Below are positions 32,608 to 41,641 of a stretch of DNA of 64,000 nt, piece after piece; the first letter of the stretch is position 1, and every line of letters begins with the position of its first letter. The DNA comes from Streptomyces sp. CB02261 (GTDB lineage Bacteria; Actinomycetota; Actinomycetes; Streptomycetales; Streptomycetaceae), in the NCBI RefSeq assembly GCF_001905665.1, contig NZ_LIVX01000007.1:496001-560000 (forward strand). The letters are read 5' to 3'. The notes below the pieces were generated by a model. The model ran no database searches, was not told the origin of the DNA, and saw nothing but the letters and a program-made list of their open reading frames with translations. The translations under genes and the position numbers were made by a program.

Positions 32608-32811
32608 TCAGGCGGGGAGGATGTTCTCCGCCTGGGGGCCCTTCTGGCCCTGCGTGACGTCGAAGGTCACCTTCTGGCCTTCCTGGAGCTCACGGAAGCC
32701 AGAGGTGGCGATGTTGGAGTAGTGGGCGAAGACGTCCGGGCCGCCACCCTCCTGCTCGATGAAGCCGAAGCCCTTTTCAGCGTTGAACCACTTCACGGTG
32801 CCGTTAGCCAT
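32608..32811 (-). CDS. CspA-family cold-shock protein
   Basis: A 67-residue single OB-fold protein, the standard Streptomyces length. RNP1 is KGFGFIEQ and RNP2 VFAHYS; the N-terminus MANGTVKWFNAEKGFGFI is diagnostic. It binds single-stranded RNA/DNA as an RNA chaperone. ATG 32811 follows GAAGGAGATTTGAC. A structured leader precedes it and a strong terminator follows. The helicase gene lies downstream on the same strand. Confidence 0.97.
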   Translation of the reverse strand: MANGTVKWFNAEKGFGFIEQEGGGPDVFAHYSNIATSGFRELQEGQKVTFDVTQGQKGPQAENILPA

Positions 32812-33010
32812 GTCAAATCTCCTTCGGGGCGTAGCCCAGGGAACCGCACTGTGCGGGTCCCGGAGTCGCCGTGATGATTGCCCCGTCCGGAAAACTGCAC
32901 CGAAAACACAGAAAGTGCCTGACGATGTCGAATCGTCAAAGGCACTTGTAAGTTTCTTTGGGAACCACGACTGCAACTGCTGTTGACTGTAGCACGTCGG
33001 CGGGAGGCGT
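32812..33010 (-). promoter_or_regulatory. Leader/promoter region of the cold-shock gene with strong hairpin
   Basis: This 211-bp gap is AT-richer than its surroundings. A hairpin at 32913-32947 pairs AAGTGCCT-GACGAT with ATCGTC-AGGCACTT, with a 2-nt bulge and 5-nt loop. On the minus strand TTTCTGTGTTTT follows it. A possible promoter on minus is TTGCAG then TTACAA 19 bp later, just upstream of or overlapping the hairpin. Cold-shock mRNAs commonly have structured leaders; this could be a thermosensitive or attenuating element. Confidence 0.5.
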
Positions 33011-33022
33011 GCACGGAATTGC

Positions 33023-33835
33023 CTATTGCCCTCGCCGGCGGGTCGGGAACATTTTCCCGGCCGACGGGGTCGGATCCGCCGGCCGCCCCCGGTGGGCCGT
33101 CAGGACGAAGGTGACCGTGATGAGCAGCGCCCAGGCGCCGAACTTGGCGAAGGACACGGGCTGCCAGCCGTCCAGCTGGTCCGGGTAGCTCCAGGCGCCG
33201 ACGTACGTGGCGGCGTTCTCGGCGACCCACAGGAAGAAGCCGATCAGGACGAACGACAGGGCCAGCGGCATCCGGTGGTCCCGCTCGCCCACCCGGAACC
33301 GCACCCAGGTCCCCGCCGTCGCCGCCAGGAGCAGCGCGGCCAGGGCCCAGCGGGCGTCGGGCAGCCAGTGGTGGCTGAAGAAGTTGACGTACACGGCACC
33401 GGCGAGCACCGCCGTGACGCGCGGCCGGTAGCCCGTGAGCCGCAGGTCGAACAGGCGCCAGGCCCGGCAGACGTAACTGCCCAGAGCCGCGTAGAGGAAC
33501 CCGCCGTACAGCGGCACCCCGCCGACCTTCGTCAGCGCCTCCTCGGGGTAACTCCACGACCCCATCCGTACCTTGACCAACTCGAAGAGCAGACCGATGA
33601 CATGGCAGCCGGCGATGACGGCGACGTCCCGGCCGGTGTCCCAGCCCACCTTCCACGCGAGCAGGGTGAGCCCGATGCCGTACACCAGGAGCAGGTCGTA
33701 GCGGGCCACCGGCAGTTCGGGCGGCAGGGTGGAGACCGCGATGCCGCCGATGAGCGCGAAGGCGAAGGCGCAGCACCGTACCTGGAGGACCGCGAAGACC
33801 AGGAGCTGGTGTATCCCGTGCGTGAACGTCTTCAT
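33023..33835 (-). CDS. DUF817-family membrane protein
   Basis: A 270-residue integral membrane protein with about eight predicted helices. The pattern VKVRMGSWSYPEEAL, VPLYGGFLYAALGSYVCRAW and VAENAATYVGAWSYPDQLDGW is the DUF817 signature with its repeated GSWSYP/GAWSYP element. Function unknown. ATG 33835 was chosen because the MKTFTHGIHQLLVFAVLQ start matches family length; no strong ribosome site is seen. Confidence 0.9.
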   Translation of the reverse strand: MKTFTHGIHQLLVFAVLQVRCCAFAFALIGGIAVSTLPPELPVARYDLLLVYGIGLTLLAWKVGWDTGRDVAVIAGCHVIGLLFELVKVRMGSWSYPEEALTKVGGVPLYGGFLYAALGSYVCRAWRLFDLRLTGYRPRVTAVLAGAVYVNFFSHHWLPDARWALAALLLAATAGTWVRFRVGERDHRMPLALSFVLIGFFLWVAENAATYVGAWSYPDQLDGWQPVSFAKFGAWALLITVTFVLTAHRGRPADPTPSAGKMFPTRRRGQ

Positions 33836-33891
33836 GGCGGGAGGGACGCCGGGCCGCCGTGGTCGGTTCGCGGCCCGCCCCCCACGACGAG

Positions 33892-33927
33892 CGGCGCGCC
33901 GCACCCCCGTGGGGATGCGGCGCGCCG
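33892..33927 (-). terminator. Hairpin downstream of GAPDH gene
   Basis: CGGCGCGCCGCA pairs perfectly with TGCGGCGCGCCG over 12 bp, and the loop can add three or four G-C pairs. It starts 25 bp after the GAPDH stop. There is no T-tract, as is common for Streptomyces terminators. Confidence 0.7.
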
Positions 33928-33951
33928 TCGGACCGTCGGGCGGGGCGGGGA

Positions 33952-35397
33952 TCAGACCGCCGGGGACGGGAAGGTCGGGTACTCCACGCCGGAGACGTGC
34001 TGGACGACCCGGATGACCTGGCACGAGTAGCCGAACTCGTTGTCGTACCAGAGGTAGAGGATCGCGTTGTCGCCGTCGACCTTGGTCGCACCGGCGTCGA
34101 TGATCGACGCGTGGCGCGAGCCGACGAAGTCCATGGAGACGGCGTCGGGGGCCGTGGTGAAGTCGATCTGACGCTTCAGCGGCGAGTGCAGCGAGACGTC
34201 GCGGAGGTACTCGAGGACCTCGTCGCGGGTGGTCTCGCGGCCCAGGCGCAGGCTCAGGATCGCGATCGAGACGTCCGGGACGGGGACGCGGATCGAGCTG
34301 CCGGTGATCGGGGCCTTGAGGTCCGGCAGGGCCTTGGCGACGGCCGAGGCGGCACCGGTCTCGGTGATCACCATGTTGAGCGGCGCGGAACGGCCGCGAC
34401 GGTCGGCCTTGTGGTAGTTGTCCAGGAGGTTCTGGTCGTTCGTGAACGAGTGGACCGTCTCCACGTGGCCACGCAGCACGCCGTACTCGTCGTCCATGGC
34501 CTTCAGCGGCGGGACGATGGCGTTGGTGGTGCAGGACGCGCAGGACAGGATCTTCTCGTCCGGCTTGACCGTCTCGTGGTTGACGCCGTGCACGATGTTC
34601 GGCACGTCACCCTTGCCGGGCGCGGTCAGGACGACCTTGTCGATGCCGGGGCGCAGGTGCTTGGAGAGGCCCGCGCGGTCGCGCCACTTGCCGGTGTTGT
34701 CGATGAGGATGGCGTTGTCGATGCCGTACGCCGTGTAGTCGACCTCGGAGGGGTCGTTGGCGTAGATCACCTTGATCGTGTTGCCGTTGGCGACGATGGT
34801 GCTGTTCGCCTCGTCGACCGTGATCGTGCCCTGGAACTGCCCGTGGATGGAGTCGCGCCGCAGCAGCGAGGCGCGCTTCACGAGGTCCTGCTCGCCGCCG
34901 CCGCGGACGACGATCGCGCGCAGGCGCAGACCGTTGCCCGAACCGGCCTTCTCGATGAGGAGGCGGGCGACGAGGCGGCCGATGCGGCCGAAGCCGTAGA
35001 GGACGACGTCGCGTCCGTCGCGGCGCTCGATCTTGTTCTCACCGGTCGCGCCGGCGACGGCCTCGGCGGTGAACTCCGCCACCGAGAGACCGCGGTCGTC
35101 GGTCTTGTACTCGGCGGCGAGCATGCCGATGTCGATCTGCGACGGGCCGAGGTCGAGGGTCGTGAGCGTCTGGAGGAAGGGGAGCGTCTCGGTGACCGAC
35201 AGCTCCTCGCCGGCTATCTGCCGGGCGAAGCGGTGGGTCTTGAGGATGCTGACCACCGACTTGTTCACCAGGGAGCGGCTGTGGAGGAGGACGGTGACGT
35301 CCTGCTCCCGGTGCAGCTTCCCGATGATCGGGATCATCGACTCCGCGATCTCCTCGCGGTTCTTCCAGCTGGTGAACGAGTCGTCATTGACAGTCAC
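33952..35397 (-). CDS. Glyceraldehyde-3-phosphate dehydrogenase (long, about 480-residue type)
   Basis: A 481-residue GAPDH with an N-terminal extension of about 125 residues (SWKNREEIAESMIPIIGKLH) before the Rossmann start VVLYGFGRIGRLVARLLI. Catalytic Cys lies in SCASCTTNAIVP, followed by the usual HSFTNDQNLLDN and YDNEFGYSCQV. It interconverts glyceraldehyde-3-phosphate and 1,3-bisphosphoglycerate; the long form is common in Streptomyces beside the classical Gap and is often assigned a gluconeogenic or NADP-linked role. The start is GTG 35397; upstream CGAAAGATAAACTT has no clear ribosome site. Confidence 0.95.
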   Translation of the reverse strand: MTVNDDSFTSWKNREEIAESMIPIIGKLHREQDVTVLLHSRSLVNKSVVSILKTHRFARQIAGEELSVTETLPFLQTLTTLDLGPSQIDIGMLAAEYKTDDRGLSVAEFTAEAVAGATGENKIERRDGRDVVLYGFGRIGRLVARLLIEKAGSGNGLRLRAIVVRGGGEQDLVKRASLLRRDSIHGQFQGTITVDEANSTIVANGNTIKVIYANDPSEVDYTAYGIDNAILIDNTGKWRDRAGLSKHLRPGIDKVVLTAPGKGDVPNIVHGVNHETVKPDEKILSCASCTTNAIVPPLKAMDDEYGVLRGHVETVHSFTNDQNLLDNYHKADRRGRSAPLNMVITETGAASAVAKALPDLKAPITGSSIRVPVPDVSIAILSLRLGRETTRDEVLEYLRDVSLHSPLKRQIDFTTAPDAVSMDFVGSRHASIIDAGATKVDGDNAILYLWYDNEFGYSCQVIRVVQHVSGVEYPTFPSPAV

Positions 35398-35480
35398 AAG
35401 TTTATCTTTCGAGCTAGGCGGCGCTCATATGGTAACCCCCGGCCCGTCCGCCCCATCAAGGGGGCCGGACCGGGCCTCGG

Positions 35481-36115
35481 TCACCCCGCGCGGCGCTCCC
35501 GGATGGCGGCCAGGCGCCGTTCGAGCGCCGCCCGGCGGTCCGGCCACTCCTCGGCGATGATCGAGAAGACGGCGGAGTCGCGGAGGCGCCCGTCCTCGCC
35601 AGGGGCCCAGGAGCGGACCGACTTGCGCAGGACGCCCTCGAAGCTCGCGCCGACGCTCGTGATGGCCGCCCGGGAGCGGGCGTTGCGGGCGTCGGTCCTG
35701 AGGTCGGTCCGTGCCACGTCCCAGCTCTCGAAGGCGTGCCGGAAGAGCAGGTACTTGGCCTCCGCGTTCACCCCGGTGCCCTGCGCGGAGGCGGCGAGCC
35801 AGGTGAAGCCGATCTCGATCGCGCAGAGGCCCTCACCGGAGGGCCACGGACGCGGGTCCCAGAAGGAGGTGTGTCCGACGACACGGCCCGTGGCCACGTC
35901 CACCTGCGCGTACGGGGCCAGCCTGCCGTCGGCCGCGCGACCGAGCTGCGCCTCGATGTACGCCCCGACGTCCTCCGGCCCGGCACCCAGGTGTAGTGGT
36001 ACGCGTCACGGTCCTCCTCCGCCGCCTCGGCCAGACCGACCGCGTGGTGCCGCCCGAGCGGCTCCAGGCGCACGAACGCGCCCTCCAGGACCGGCCCTAC
36101 CAGCGTGAAACCCAT
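35481..36115 (-). pseudogene. GNAT-family N-acetyltransferase gene with a single-base frameshift
   Basis: From ATG 36115 the frame reads MGFTLVGPVLEGAFVRLEPL, then HHAVGLAEAAEEDRDAYHYTWVP, a typical RimJ/RimL-like start, and then turns into unrelated Arg/Ser-rich sequence. One missing G in the GGG run around 35978-35983 moves the rest into another frame, which gives GPEDVGAYIEAQLGRAADGR, then VVGHTSFWDP and VNAEAKYLLFRHAFESW to a stop at 35481. Combined length is near 210 residues, normal for the family. It is either a real inactivating deletion or a sequence error. Confidence 0.8.
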
Positions 36116-36213
36116 GGTGCGCACTCCGTTCGCGTCGGGCGGGGGACGATCCCCCGGCCGAGGTGCAGGGTCGCGGAGCGCTGACCGGACGGCACCCGGA
36201 TTCCTGGCGGCCG

Positions 36214-37245
36214 TCAGCGGAAGGCGAGGGTCCGGAAGGCGTTCCGTACGGCGGTCAGCGGGCCCGGGTCGCGGGTCAGACGCAGCCGGTTGGTGAGCAG
36301 GACCGCCCACCGGTCCTGGGCGGGCGACACCCACAGGCCGGTGCCGGTGAAGCCGAAGTGGGCCCAGACGTCGTCCGCGGGGGCCGTGCGGGGCGCGGGA
36401 TGCCAGAACAGGCCGCGCGGCGGGACGAGCTCGCCGGTGTGGACGCGGAGCGAGTCCGCCGTCCACGCGGCGGAGAACACACCGGGCACCGGGGCGAGGA
36501 GGTGGCGCAGGAACCGCCCGATGTCGGCGGCCGTGGTGAAGACCCCCGCGATCCCGCAGGCGCCGCCGAGGAGCCGGGTGGAGAAGTCGTGCACGACGCC
36601 CCGGAGCGGGGCGCCGCTCTCCTCGTCGTACTCCGTGGGCGCGCACCGCTCCCTGACCGGGGCCGGGAGCGGACCGTACCGCGTCTCCGTCATCGCGAGC
36701 GGGCTCCAGACCCGCTCCTCGGCGAGGCGGGGGAGCGGTCGCCGGGTCAGGTGCTCGGCCAGGTAGCCGAGGATGAGCGCGGCGCGGTCGGTGTACGCGA
36801 CGGCCGCTCCGGCCCGGTGCCGCAGCGGTTCGGCGAGGACGCCGTCCCTGACGTCCTGCGGGTCGGAGCCGTAACTGTGCCGCAGGTTGGCCCGCAGCGG
36901 CAGCCCCGCCGTGTGCGTGAGCAGATGGTGGGGTGTGACATCGGCGAGGGGCCGTCCCGCGGCCTCCGGCCAGAACGAGCCGAGCGGCGCGCTGAGATCG
37001 AGCTTTCCCGCGTCGACGAGGGTGCCGGTCACCGCCCAGACGGCGAGGATCTTGGTGAGGCTGGCGACGTCGAAGAGCGTGTCGAGCCGCGTGGGTTCTC
37101 CGGGGCGGGCGGGGTCGAGCAGCCCGACGGCCCCCTCCGACACGGTCGTACGGGCGTCGCCCAGGGCCCAGACGGCGCCGGGGCAGACGCCCGCGCGCAC
37201 CGCGTCGCCGAGGAGCCGCTCGAACGGGTCGCTGCGCTGCGCCAA
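36214..37245 (-). CDS. Serine hydrolase, class C beta-lactamase/DD-peptidase fold
   Basis: A 343-residue beta-lactamase-family hydrolase. The SxxK motif is DVASLTKILA, the Tyr motif AVAYTDRAALILGYL, and LLTHTAGLPLR is the usual family landmark. WAHFGFTGTGLWVSP near the C-terminus stands for the KTG region (F-T-G-T-G). No signal peptide is evident. TTG 37245 was chosen because GGAGG lies 6 nt upstream; other starts lack a site. Probable esterase or peptidase of unknown substrate. Confidence 0.85.
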   Translation of the reverse strand: MAQRSDPFERLLGDAVRAGVCPGAVWALGDARTTVSEGAVGLLDPARPGEPTRLDTLFDVASLTKILAVWAVTGTLVDAGKLDLSAPLGSFWPEAAGRPLADVTPHHLLTHTAGLPLRANLRHSYGSDPQDVRDGVLAEPLRHRAGAAVAYTDRAALILGYLAEHLTRRPLPRLAEERVWSPLAMTETRYGPLPAPVRERCAPTEYDEESGAPLRGVVHDFSTRLLGGACGIAGVFTTAADIGRFLRHLLAPVPGVFSAAWTADSLRVHTGELVPPRGLFWHPAPRTAPADDVWAHFGFTGTGLWVSPAQDRWAVLLTNRLRLTRDPGPLTAVRNAFRTLAFR

Positions 37246-37364
37246 GGCGTGCCTCCGACGGGTAGCGGGCGGCCCTGGCCTGGTGGGCCGTGCTCCGGAG
37301 TCATGCCCCGGCCGTACAGGAAGACACCCTTCCGTCCGTGCGCGCCTGTCGGGACCCGCGCGGG

Positions 37365-39101
37365 TCAGTCGCAGGTCACCTCGTCGCGCGGGGTGTAGTG
37401 GGTCTTGAACGTCTCCCGCCCGACCTCGGCGCCGCCGTTCTTGAACACCCGGTCCACGGCGATGTCGAAGCCCTCCAGGGGCTGCTGCGGCATGCACTTC
37501 TCGCCGGTGCCCTCGCGCTTCGCGGGCTCCTTGAGGTTGGTGCGCGGTCCGGCGACCGCCTCCACGGAGTCGTACTTCTTCGTCCCGAGGAAGCTGACGG
37601 TGACCGAGGAGTCCGTCGCGCCCGCCTTGATGTAGATCGGCTTCCCGGTGTCGTTGCGGAACTTCAGGTCCAGGCTGCCCCAGGCGACGGTCGCCTCGCG
37701 GCCGGCCGGGTAGCGCTCGATGTAGAAGGAGTGGGCGCCGTACTCGACGGGCTTGACCCCGGCGAAGAACATGGCGTTGAAGACGGTGGTGGCCATGGCC
37801 GACACCCCACCGCCGGGCGCGGACTGGTACTGGCCGTCGAGGATCATCGTGCCGTCGACGAAACCGTTGTCCGGGGTGCGCTCGCCGACCGTCCTGTTGA
37901 AGCTCCACACCTCACCGGGGCGTACGACGGAGCCGTTGATGAGCTCGGCCGCCCGGCCGATGTTCGTCGTGCGGTACGGCGCGGTCGGGAAGTCCACCGT
38001 GAACGTCGACATCTCCTCGGTGATGCCGAGACGGGCGAGGGAGGCGCTGGTGAGCTCGGGCTCGGTGACCGTGGTGGCCACCGGAGCGGTCCGGGCGGCC
38101 GTGCCGGTCCTGGTGAGCAGCGGGTTCACGGCCTCGCCGAGGGCCTTCGCGGTCACCTCGTGGCCCGGCCGGCCCTCGGACTCCACCACGACCTTGCCGT
38201 CCCGCACCCCGAGGGTGGCCTCGACGGGCGCGTTCGTCAGCGAGGCGACCGGGCGGGCCACGTCCGGGTCCCGGAGCAGCGCCTCGGCGTCGAGCGTGGC
38301 GGCGAGCCGGCCGTTCGCGGCCTTCACGGTGAGGTGGTCGCCGAGGGTGGCTGCGGAGATCCGCAGCCGGTCGGTGCCCGCGGTGAGCGTCACCGGGCCG
38401 GAGACCGCGGGTTTCGCGTACGTGTCGAGGAAACGGGTCACCTCGGTCGCGCCGAGCTTCGGCTCGGTCACGGCGACCGGCAGGGTCACGGGCGCGGAGC
38501 CCGAGGCGGGATAGGCCGCGCGCAGGGTCTCGACGGCCCTCCCGGTGTCCAGCTTCTGGCCCGTCACCGGCTGGGTCGCGACGGGCTCGCCCCCGCGGAA
38601 GGCGACCGACCCCTCCCGCACCGCGCGGTCGTTCTTCTTCGCCAGCTCGGCCACGGCCGCCTTCGCCTTGTCCGCGTCGTACGCGAACACCGGGCGGATG
38701 TCCCGCTCACCGGAGGAGAAGAGACGCCGGATGACGGTGACGGGATCACGGGAGGGGTCGGCCGCCTCGTCGGCGGTCTTCTCCAGGTCCACCGTCAGAC
38801 CGGCGGAGGCGGGCTGCACGGTCGTGGTGCGGTCGCCCACCCGCACGGGTATCGGTGCGCTCCACGCGGCCGGCGCCTCCGCGGCGAGCTTGGCACGGGC
38901 CTCGGCGCGGCTCATCCCGCCGACGTCCACACCGGCGACCCGGGTGCCGGCGGATATGTCGTCACCGGTCGTGAGCAGCCCCGCCACGTAGAGCCCGCCC
39001 GCGGCGACGGCGACCACACCGGCCGCGATGACCACCGGCCGAAGACGCGGACGGCGCCCCTCCTGGGGCGTCGGGACATGGTCGGTCCTGGAGCGGGGCA
39101 C
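37365..39101 (-). CDS. VanW-family membrane-anchored protein with peptidoglycan-binding-like domains
   Basis: A 578-residue protein with one N-terminal membrane helix (PVVIAAGVVAVAAGGLYVAG). The extracellular part contains two PG_binding_4-like repeats (GTRVAGVDVGGMSRAEARAK onward and the 240-330 region). A VanW domain follows (SFNRTVGERTPDNGFVDGTM; APGGGVSAMATTVFNAMFFAG). A role in cell-wall maintenance is inferred from the family. GTG 39101 follows CGGGAGAG; an ATG 23 codons upstream (39170) is in frame but lacks a ribosome site. Confidence 0.88.
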   Translation of the reverse strand: MPRSRTDHVPTPQEGRRPRLRPVVIAAGVVAVAAGGLYVAGLLTTGDDISAGTRVAGVDVGGMSRAEARAKLAAEAPAAWSAPIPVRVGDRTTTVQPASAGLTVDLEKTADEAADPSRDPVTVIRRLFSSGERDIRPVFAYDADKAKAAVAELAKKNDRAVREGSVAFRGGEPVATQPVTGQKLDTGRAVETLRAAYPASGSAPVTLPVAVTEPKLGATEVTRFLDTYAKPAVSGPVTLTAGTDRLRISAATLGDHLTVKAANGRLAATLDAEALLRDPDVARPVASLTNAPVEATLGVRDGKVVVESEGRPGHEVTAKALGEAVNPLLTRTGTAARTAPVATTVTEPELTSASLARLGITEEMSTFTVDFPTAPYRTTNIGRAAELINGSVVRPGEVWSFNRTVGERTPDNGFVDGTMILDGQYQSAPGGGVSAMATTVFNAMFFAGVKPVEYGAHSFYIERYPAGREATVAWGSLDLKFRNDTGKPIYIKAGATDSSVTVSFLGTKKYDSVEAVAGPRTNLKEPAKREGTGEKCMPQQPLEGFDIAVDRVFKNGGAEVGRETFKTHYTPRDEVTCD

Positions 39102-39273
39102 ACGCTCTCCCGTGGCGTCGGCGATGAGGGGAATCCACACGACGGTACGCCAAAAGAGTGTCTTATGCACATAAGTACGGTCTGACCTGGCGCAATACGA
39201 AGGGGAGCGAGGCGCCTACGGAACGTCCCCGGACGGTCGCGCCGGGCCCCGCGCCCGGCGGCGGAGCCGCCCC

Positions 39274-39286
39274 CTACGCTGGAGCG
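39274..39286 (+). promoter_or_regulatory. Leaderless-type -10 element before the IclR gene
   Basis: TACGCT (39274-39279) fits TANNNT and is followed by 7 nt to ATG 39287, the actinobacterial leaderless arrangement. GGAG lies only 2 nt before the ATG, too near for an ordinary ribosome site. Confidence 0.45.
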
Positions 39287-40045
39287 ATGCCAGCCACCCC
39301 GATCCCCGGGCCGCAGTCCGTAGACCGGGCCCTCGCCGTCCTCGACGCCGTCACTGACGCCGCCCGGCCCATCGGCGCCAAGGCCCTGGCCCGGCGACTC
39401 GACTGCGCCCTCTCCACCGTCTACCACCTCACCGGCCCCCTGCTCGCCCGCGGCTACCTCGTCCGCACCGCCGAGGGCTACGCGCCCGGACCCCGCGTCC
39501 CCGCCCTGCACCGCTCGCACCAGCGGCACCACGGACTCGGCGCCGGCACCGGAGAGCTCCTCGGCCGGCTGCGGCGGGCCACCGGAGCGGAGGCGTACCA
39601 CACCGCCTACCGCGACGGCCTGATCACCGTCGTCGACACCACCGCCCCCGTCACCGACACCGCCCACCCCTTCGCACCGGGCCCCGAGGGCCGGGCTCAT
39701 GCGACCGCCCACGGCAAGGCGCTGCTCGCCGCGCTGCCGCGCCCCCTGCGCCGCCGCTACCTCACCGACCACGGGATGGCCCGCTTCACCACGCGCACCA
39801 TCACCAGCGCCGAACGCTTCGAGGCCGAGATCGGCCTGGTCCGCGACCAGGGCTTCGCCGTGTCGGTGGGCGAGGCGGACCTCGCGTACACCTGTCTCGC
39901 CGTGGCGCTGCCCGAGCGGGGCGACGGCATCGTGCACGCCCTCTCCGTGTCGCTGCCGACCGGGGACCTCGGACGCCGGCAGGGGGAGATCCGGGCCGCG
40001 CTCACCCGCGCCGTGCCGGAGTTTCCGGCCCTGCCGGAATCCTGA
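39287..40045 (+). CDS. IclR-family transcriptional regulator
   Basis: A 252-residue regulator. The N-terminal winged helix runs from SVDRALAVLDAVTDAARPIG through the recognition region LDCALSTVYHLTGPLL. The C-terminal effector domain has HATAHGKALLAALP and QGFAVSVGEADLAYTCLAVALP, standard IclR landmarks. The ligand is unknown. ATG 39287 is probably leaderless; an upstream in-frame start would add a non-conserved extension. The downstream monooxygenase-like gene may be under its control. Confidence 0.9.
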   Translation: MPATPIPGPQSVDRALAVLDAVTDAARPIGAKALARRLDCALSTVYHLTGPLLARGYLVRTAEGYAPGPRVPALHRSHQRHHGLGAGTGELLGRLRRATGAEAYHTAYRDGLITVVDTTAPVTDTAHPFAPGPEGRAHATAHGKALLAALPRPLRRRYLTDHGMARFTTRTITSAERFEAEIGLVRDQGFAVSVGEADLAYTCLAVALPERGDGIVHALSVSLPTGDLGRRQGEIRAALTRAVPEFPALPES

Positions 40046-40090
40046 CCGCACCGGCTGGCGGCGCCCGCCGGCACGCCGCAGGCTGGACGC

Positions 40091-40420
40091 ATGATCTTCA
40101 TCGCCGTCCGGTTCACCGCCCGTCCCGACCACGCCGACCGCTGGCTCGACCTCGTCGCCGACTTCACCCGCGCCACCCGCGAGGAGCCCGGCAACCTGTT
40201 CTTCGACTGGTCCCGCAGCGTCGACGACCCGAACGTCTTCGTCCTCCTCGAAGCCTTCGCCGACGCCGAGGCGGGCGCGGCCCACGTCGCGTCCGCGCAC
40301 TTCACGGCCGGCCTCGCCGCCATGGCCGGAGCCATCGCCACCACCCCCGAGATCATCAACGTCGAGGTGCCCCAACAGGGCTGGGGAGCCATGGCCGAAC
40401 TCGCGCCGACCGGCGCCTGA
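40091..40420 (+). CDS. ABM-domain putative quinol monooxygenase
   Basis: A 109-residue dimeric alpha/beta barrel protein of the antibiotic-biosynthesis-monooxygenase (YgiN-like) family. MIFIAVRFTARPDHADRWL, EPGNLFFDWSRSVDDPNVF and FTAGLAAMAGAI are typical. These proteins oxidise quinols or similar aromatics without cofactor; the substrate is unknown. It begins 45 bp after the IclR stop on the same strand. Confidence 0.88.
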   Translation: MIFIAVRFTARPDHADRWLDLVADFTRATREEPGNLFFDWSRSVDDPNVFVLLEAFADAEAGAAHVASAHFTAGLAAMAGAIATTPEIINVEVPQQGWGAMAELAPTGA

Positions 40421-40512
40421 GCCGGTGTCCGGCACCCTCGGGACACGCCGTACCGCCTGATAGGTTCGCGTCCACACGCAGGCGGGGCGGCGGCCCGAGG
40501 AGGAAGCGGCAC

Positions 40513-41547
40513 ATGGCGGTGAGCGGGCGACAGACCGGCAGACCCACCCTGGAAGAGGTCGCGGCGCGGGCCGGAGTCGGCCGCGGCACGGTCTCCCGGG
40601 TCATCAACGGCTCCCCCCGGGTCAGCGAACAGGCCAAGGCCGCCGTCGAACGGGCCGTCGCCGAGCTCGGCTACGTGCCCAACCGGGCCGCCCGCGCACT
40701 CGCCGGCAGCCGGACCGACGCCGTCGCCCTGGTGATCCCCGAGACCGAGGCCCGGCTCTTCGCGGAGCCGTACTTCCTCGACATCATCCGCGGCGTCAGC
40801 GGTGAACTCGCCGACGCCGACAAGCAGTTGCTGCTCACCCTGATCCGCAGCGAACAGGAACGGCAGCGCTTCGAGCAGTACCTGGCCGCCCAGCGCGTCG
40901 ACGGCGTCCTCCTCGTCTCCGTGCACGGCGCCGACCCGCTGCCCGACCAGGTCCGCGCCCTCGGCCTGCCCGCCGTGCTCAACGGCCGCCGCACCGAGGA
41001 CGAGCGCGTCGCCTTCGTCGACTCCGACAACACCGGCGCCGGCCGCACCGCCGTCGCCCATCTCGCCGCGCGCGGCCGCCGCGCGATCGCCACCATCACC
41101 GGCCCCCTCGACATGTACGTGGCCCGCTGCCGCCTCGACGGCTACCACGAGGGCCTGGCCGACGCCGGACTCACCTCCGACGAGACCCTCGTCGCCGGCG
41201 GTGACTTCACCGAGGACGGCGGCCGCCGCGCCATGCGGGAACTCCTGGACCGCAGGCCCGACCTGGACGCCGTCTTCGCCGCATCCGACGTCATGGCGGC
41301 GGGCGCGAGGGGCGTGCTGCGCGAGGCGGGCCGCCGCGTCCCCGAGGACGTCGCGCTCGTCGGCGTCGACGACTCGGCCGTCGCCCGGCACATGGACCCG
41401 CCGCTGACCAGCGTCCGCCAGCCCATCGAGGAGATGGGCCGCGCCATGGCCCGGCTGCTCCTCCAGGAGATCGCCGCGCCCAGCGACCCGGACGACCAGC
41501 CCCGCCGCATGCTCCCGACGGAACTCGTGGTCCGCGCGTCCTCCTGA
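40513..41547 (+). CDS. LacI-family transcriptional regulator
   Basis: A 344-residue regulator. The N-terminal HTH is TLEEVAARAGVGRGTVSRVI, with hinge PNRAARALAGSRTDAVALVI. The periplasmic-binding-protein-like domain follows (FAASDVMAAGARGVLREAGR; PEDVALVGVDDSAVARHMDP; SVRQPIEEMGRAMARLLL). It probably senses a sugar; no sugar operon is adjacent. ATG follows GAGGAGGAAG. Confidence 0.93.
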   Translation: MAVSGRQTGRPTLEEVAARAGVGRGTVSRVINGSPRVSEQAKAAVERAVAELGYVPNRAARALAGSRTDAVALVIPETEARLFAEPYFLDIIRGVSGELADADKQLLLTLIRSEQERQRFEQYLAAQRVDGVLLVSVHGADPLPDQVRALGLPAVLNGRRTEDERVAFVDSDNTGAGRTAVAHLAARGRRAIATITGPLDMYVARCRLDGYHEGLADAGLTSDETLVAGGDFTEDGGRRAMRELLDRRPDLDAVFAASDVMAAGARGVLREAGRRVPEDVALVGVDDSAVARHMDPPLTSVRQPIEEMGRAMARLLLQEIAAPSDPDDQPRRMLPTELVVRASS

Positions 41548-41641
41548 GCGCCGGGCCTCCGTTCTCCGTAACCGGCCGGCGTCCCGCGGCCGAGATGCAG
41601 CCGCCCCGGGAGCCCCGGACAATGGAGACCGTACGGAGCCC

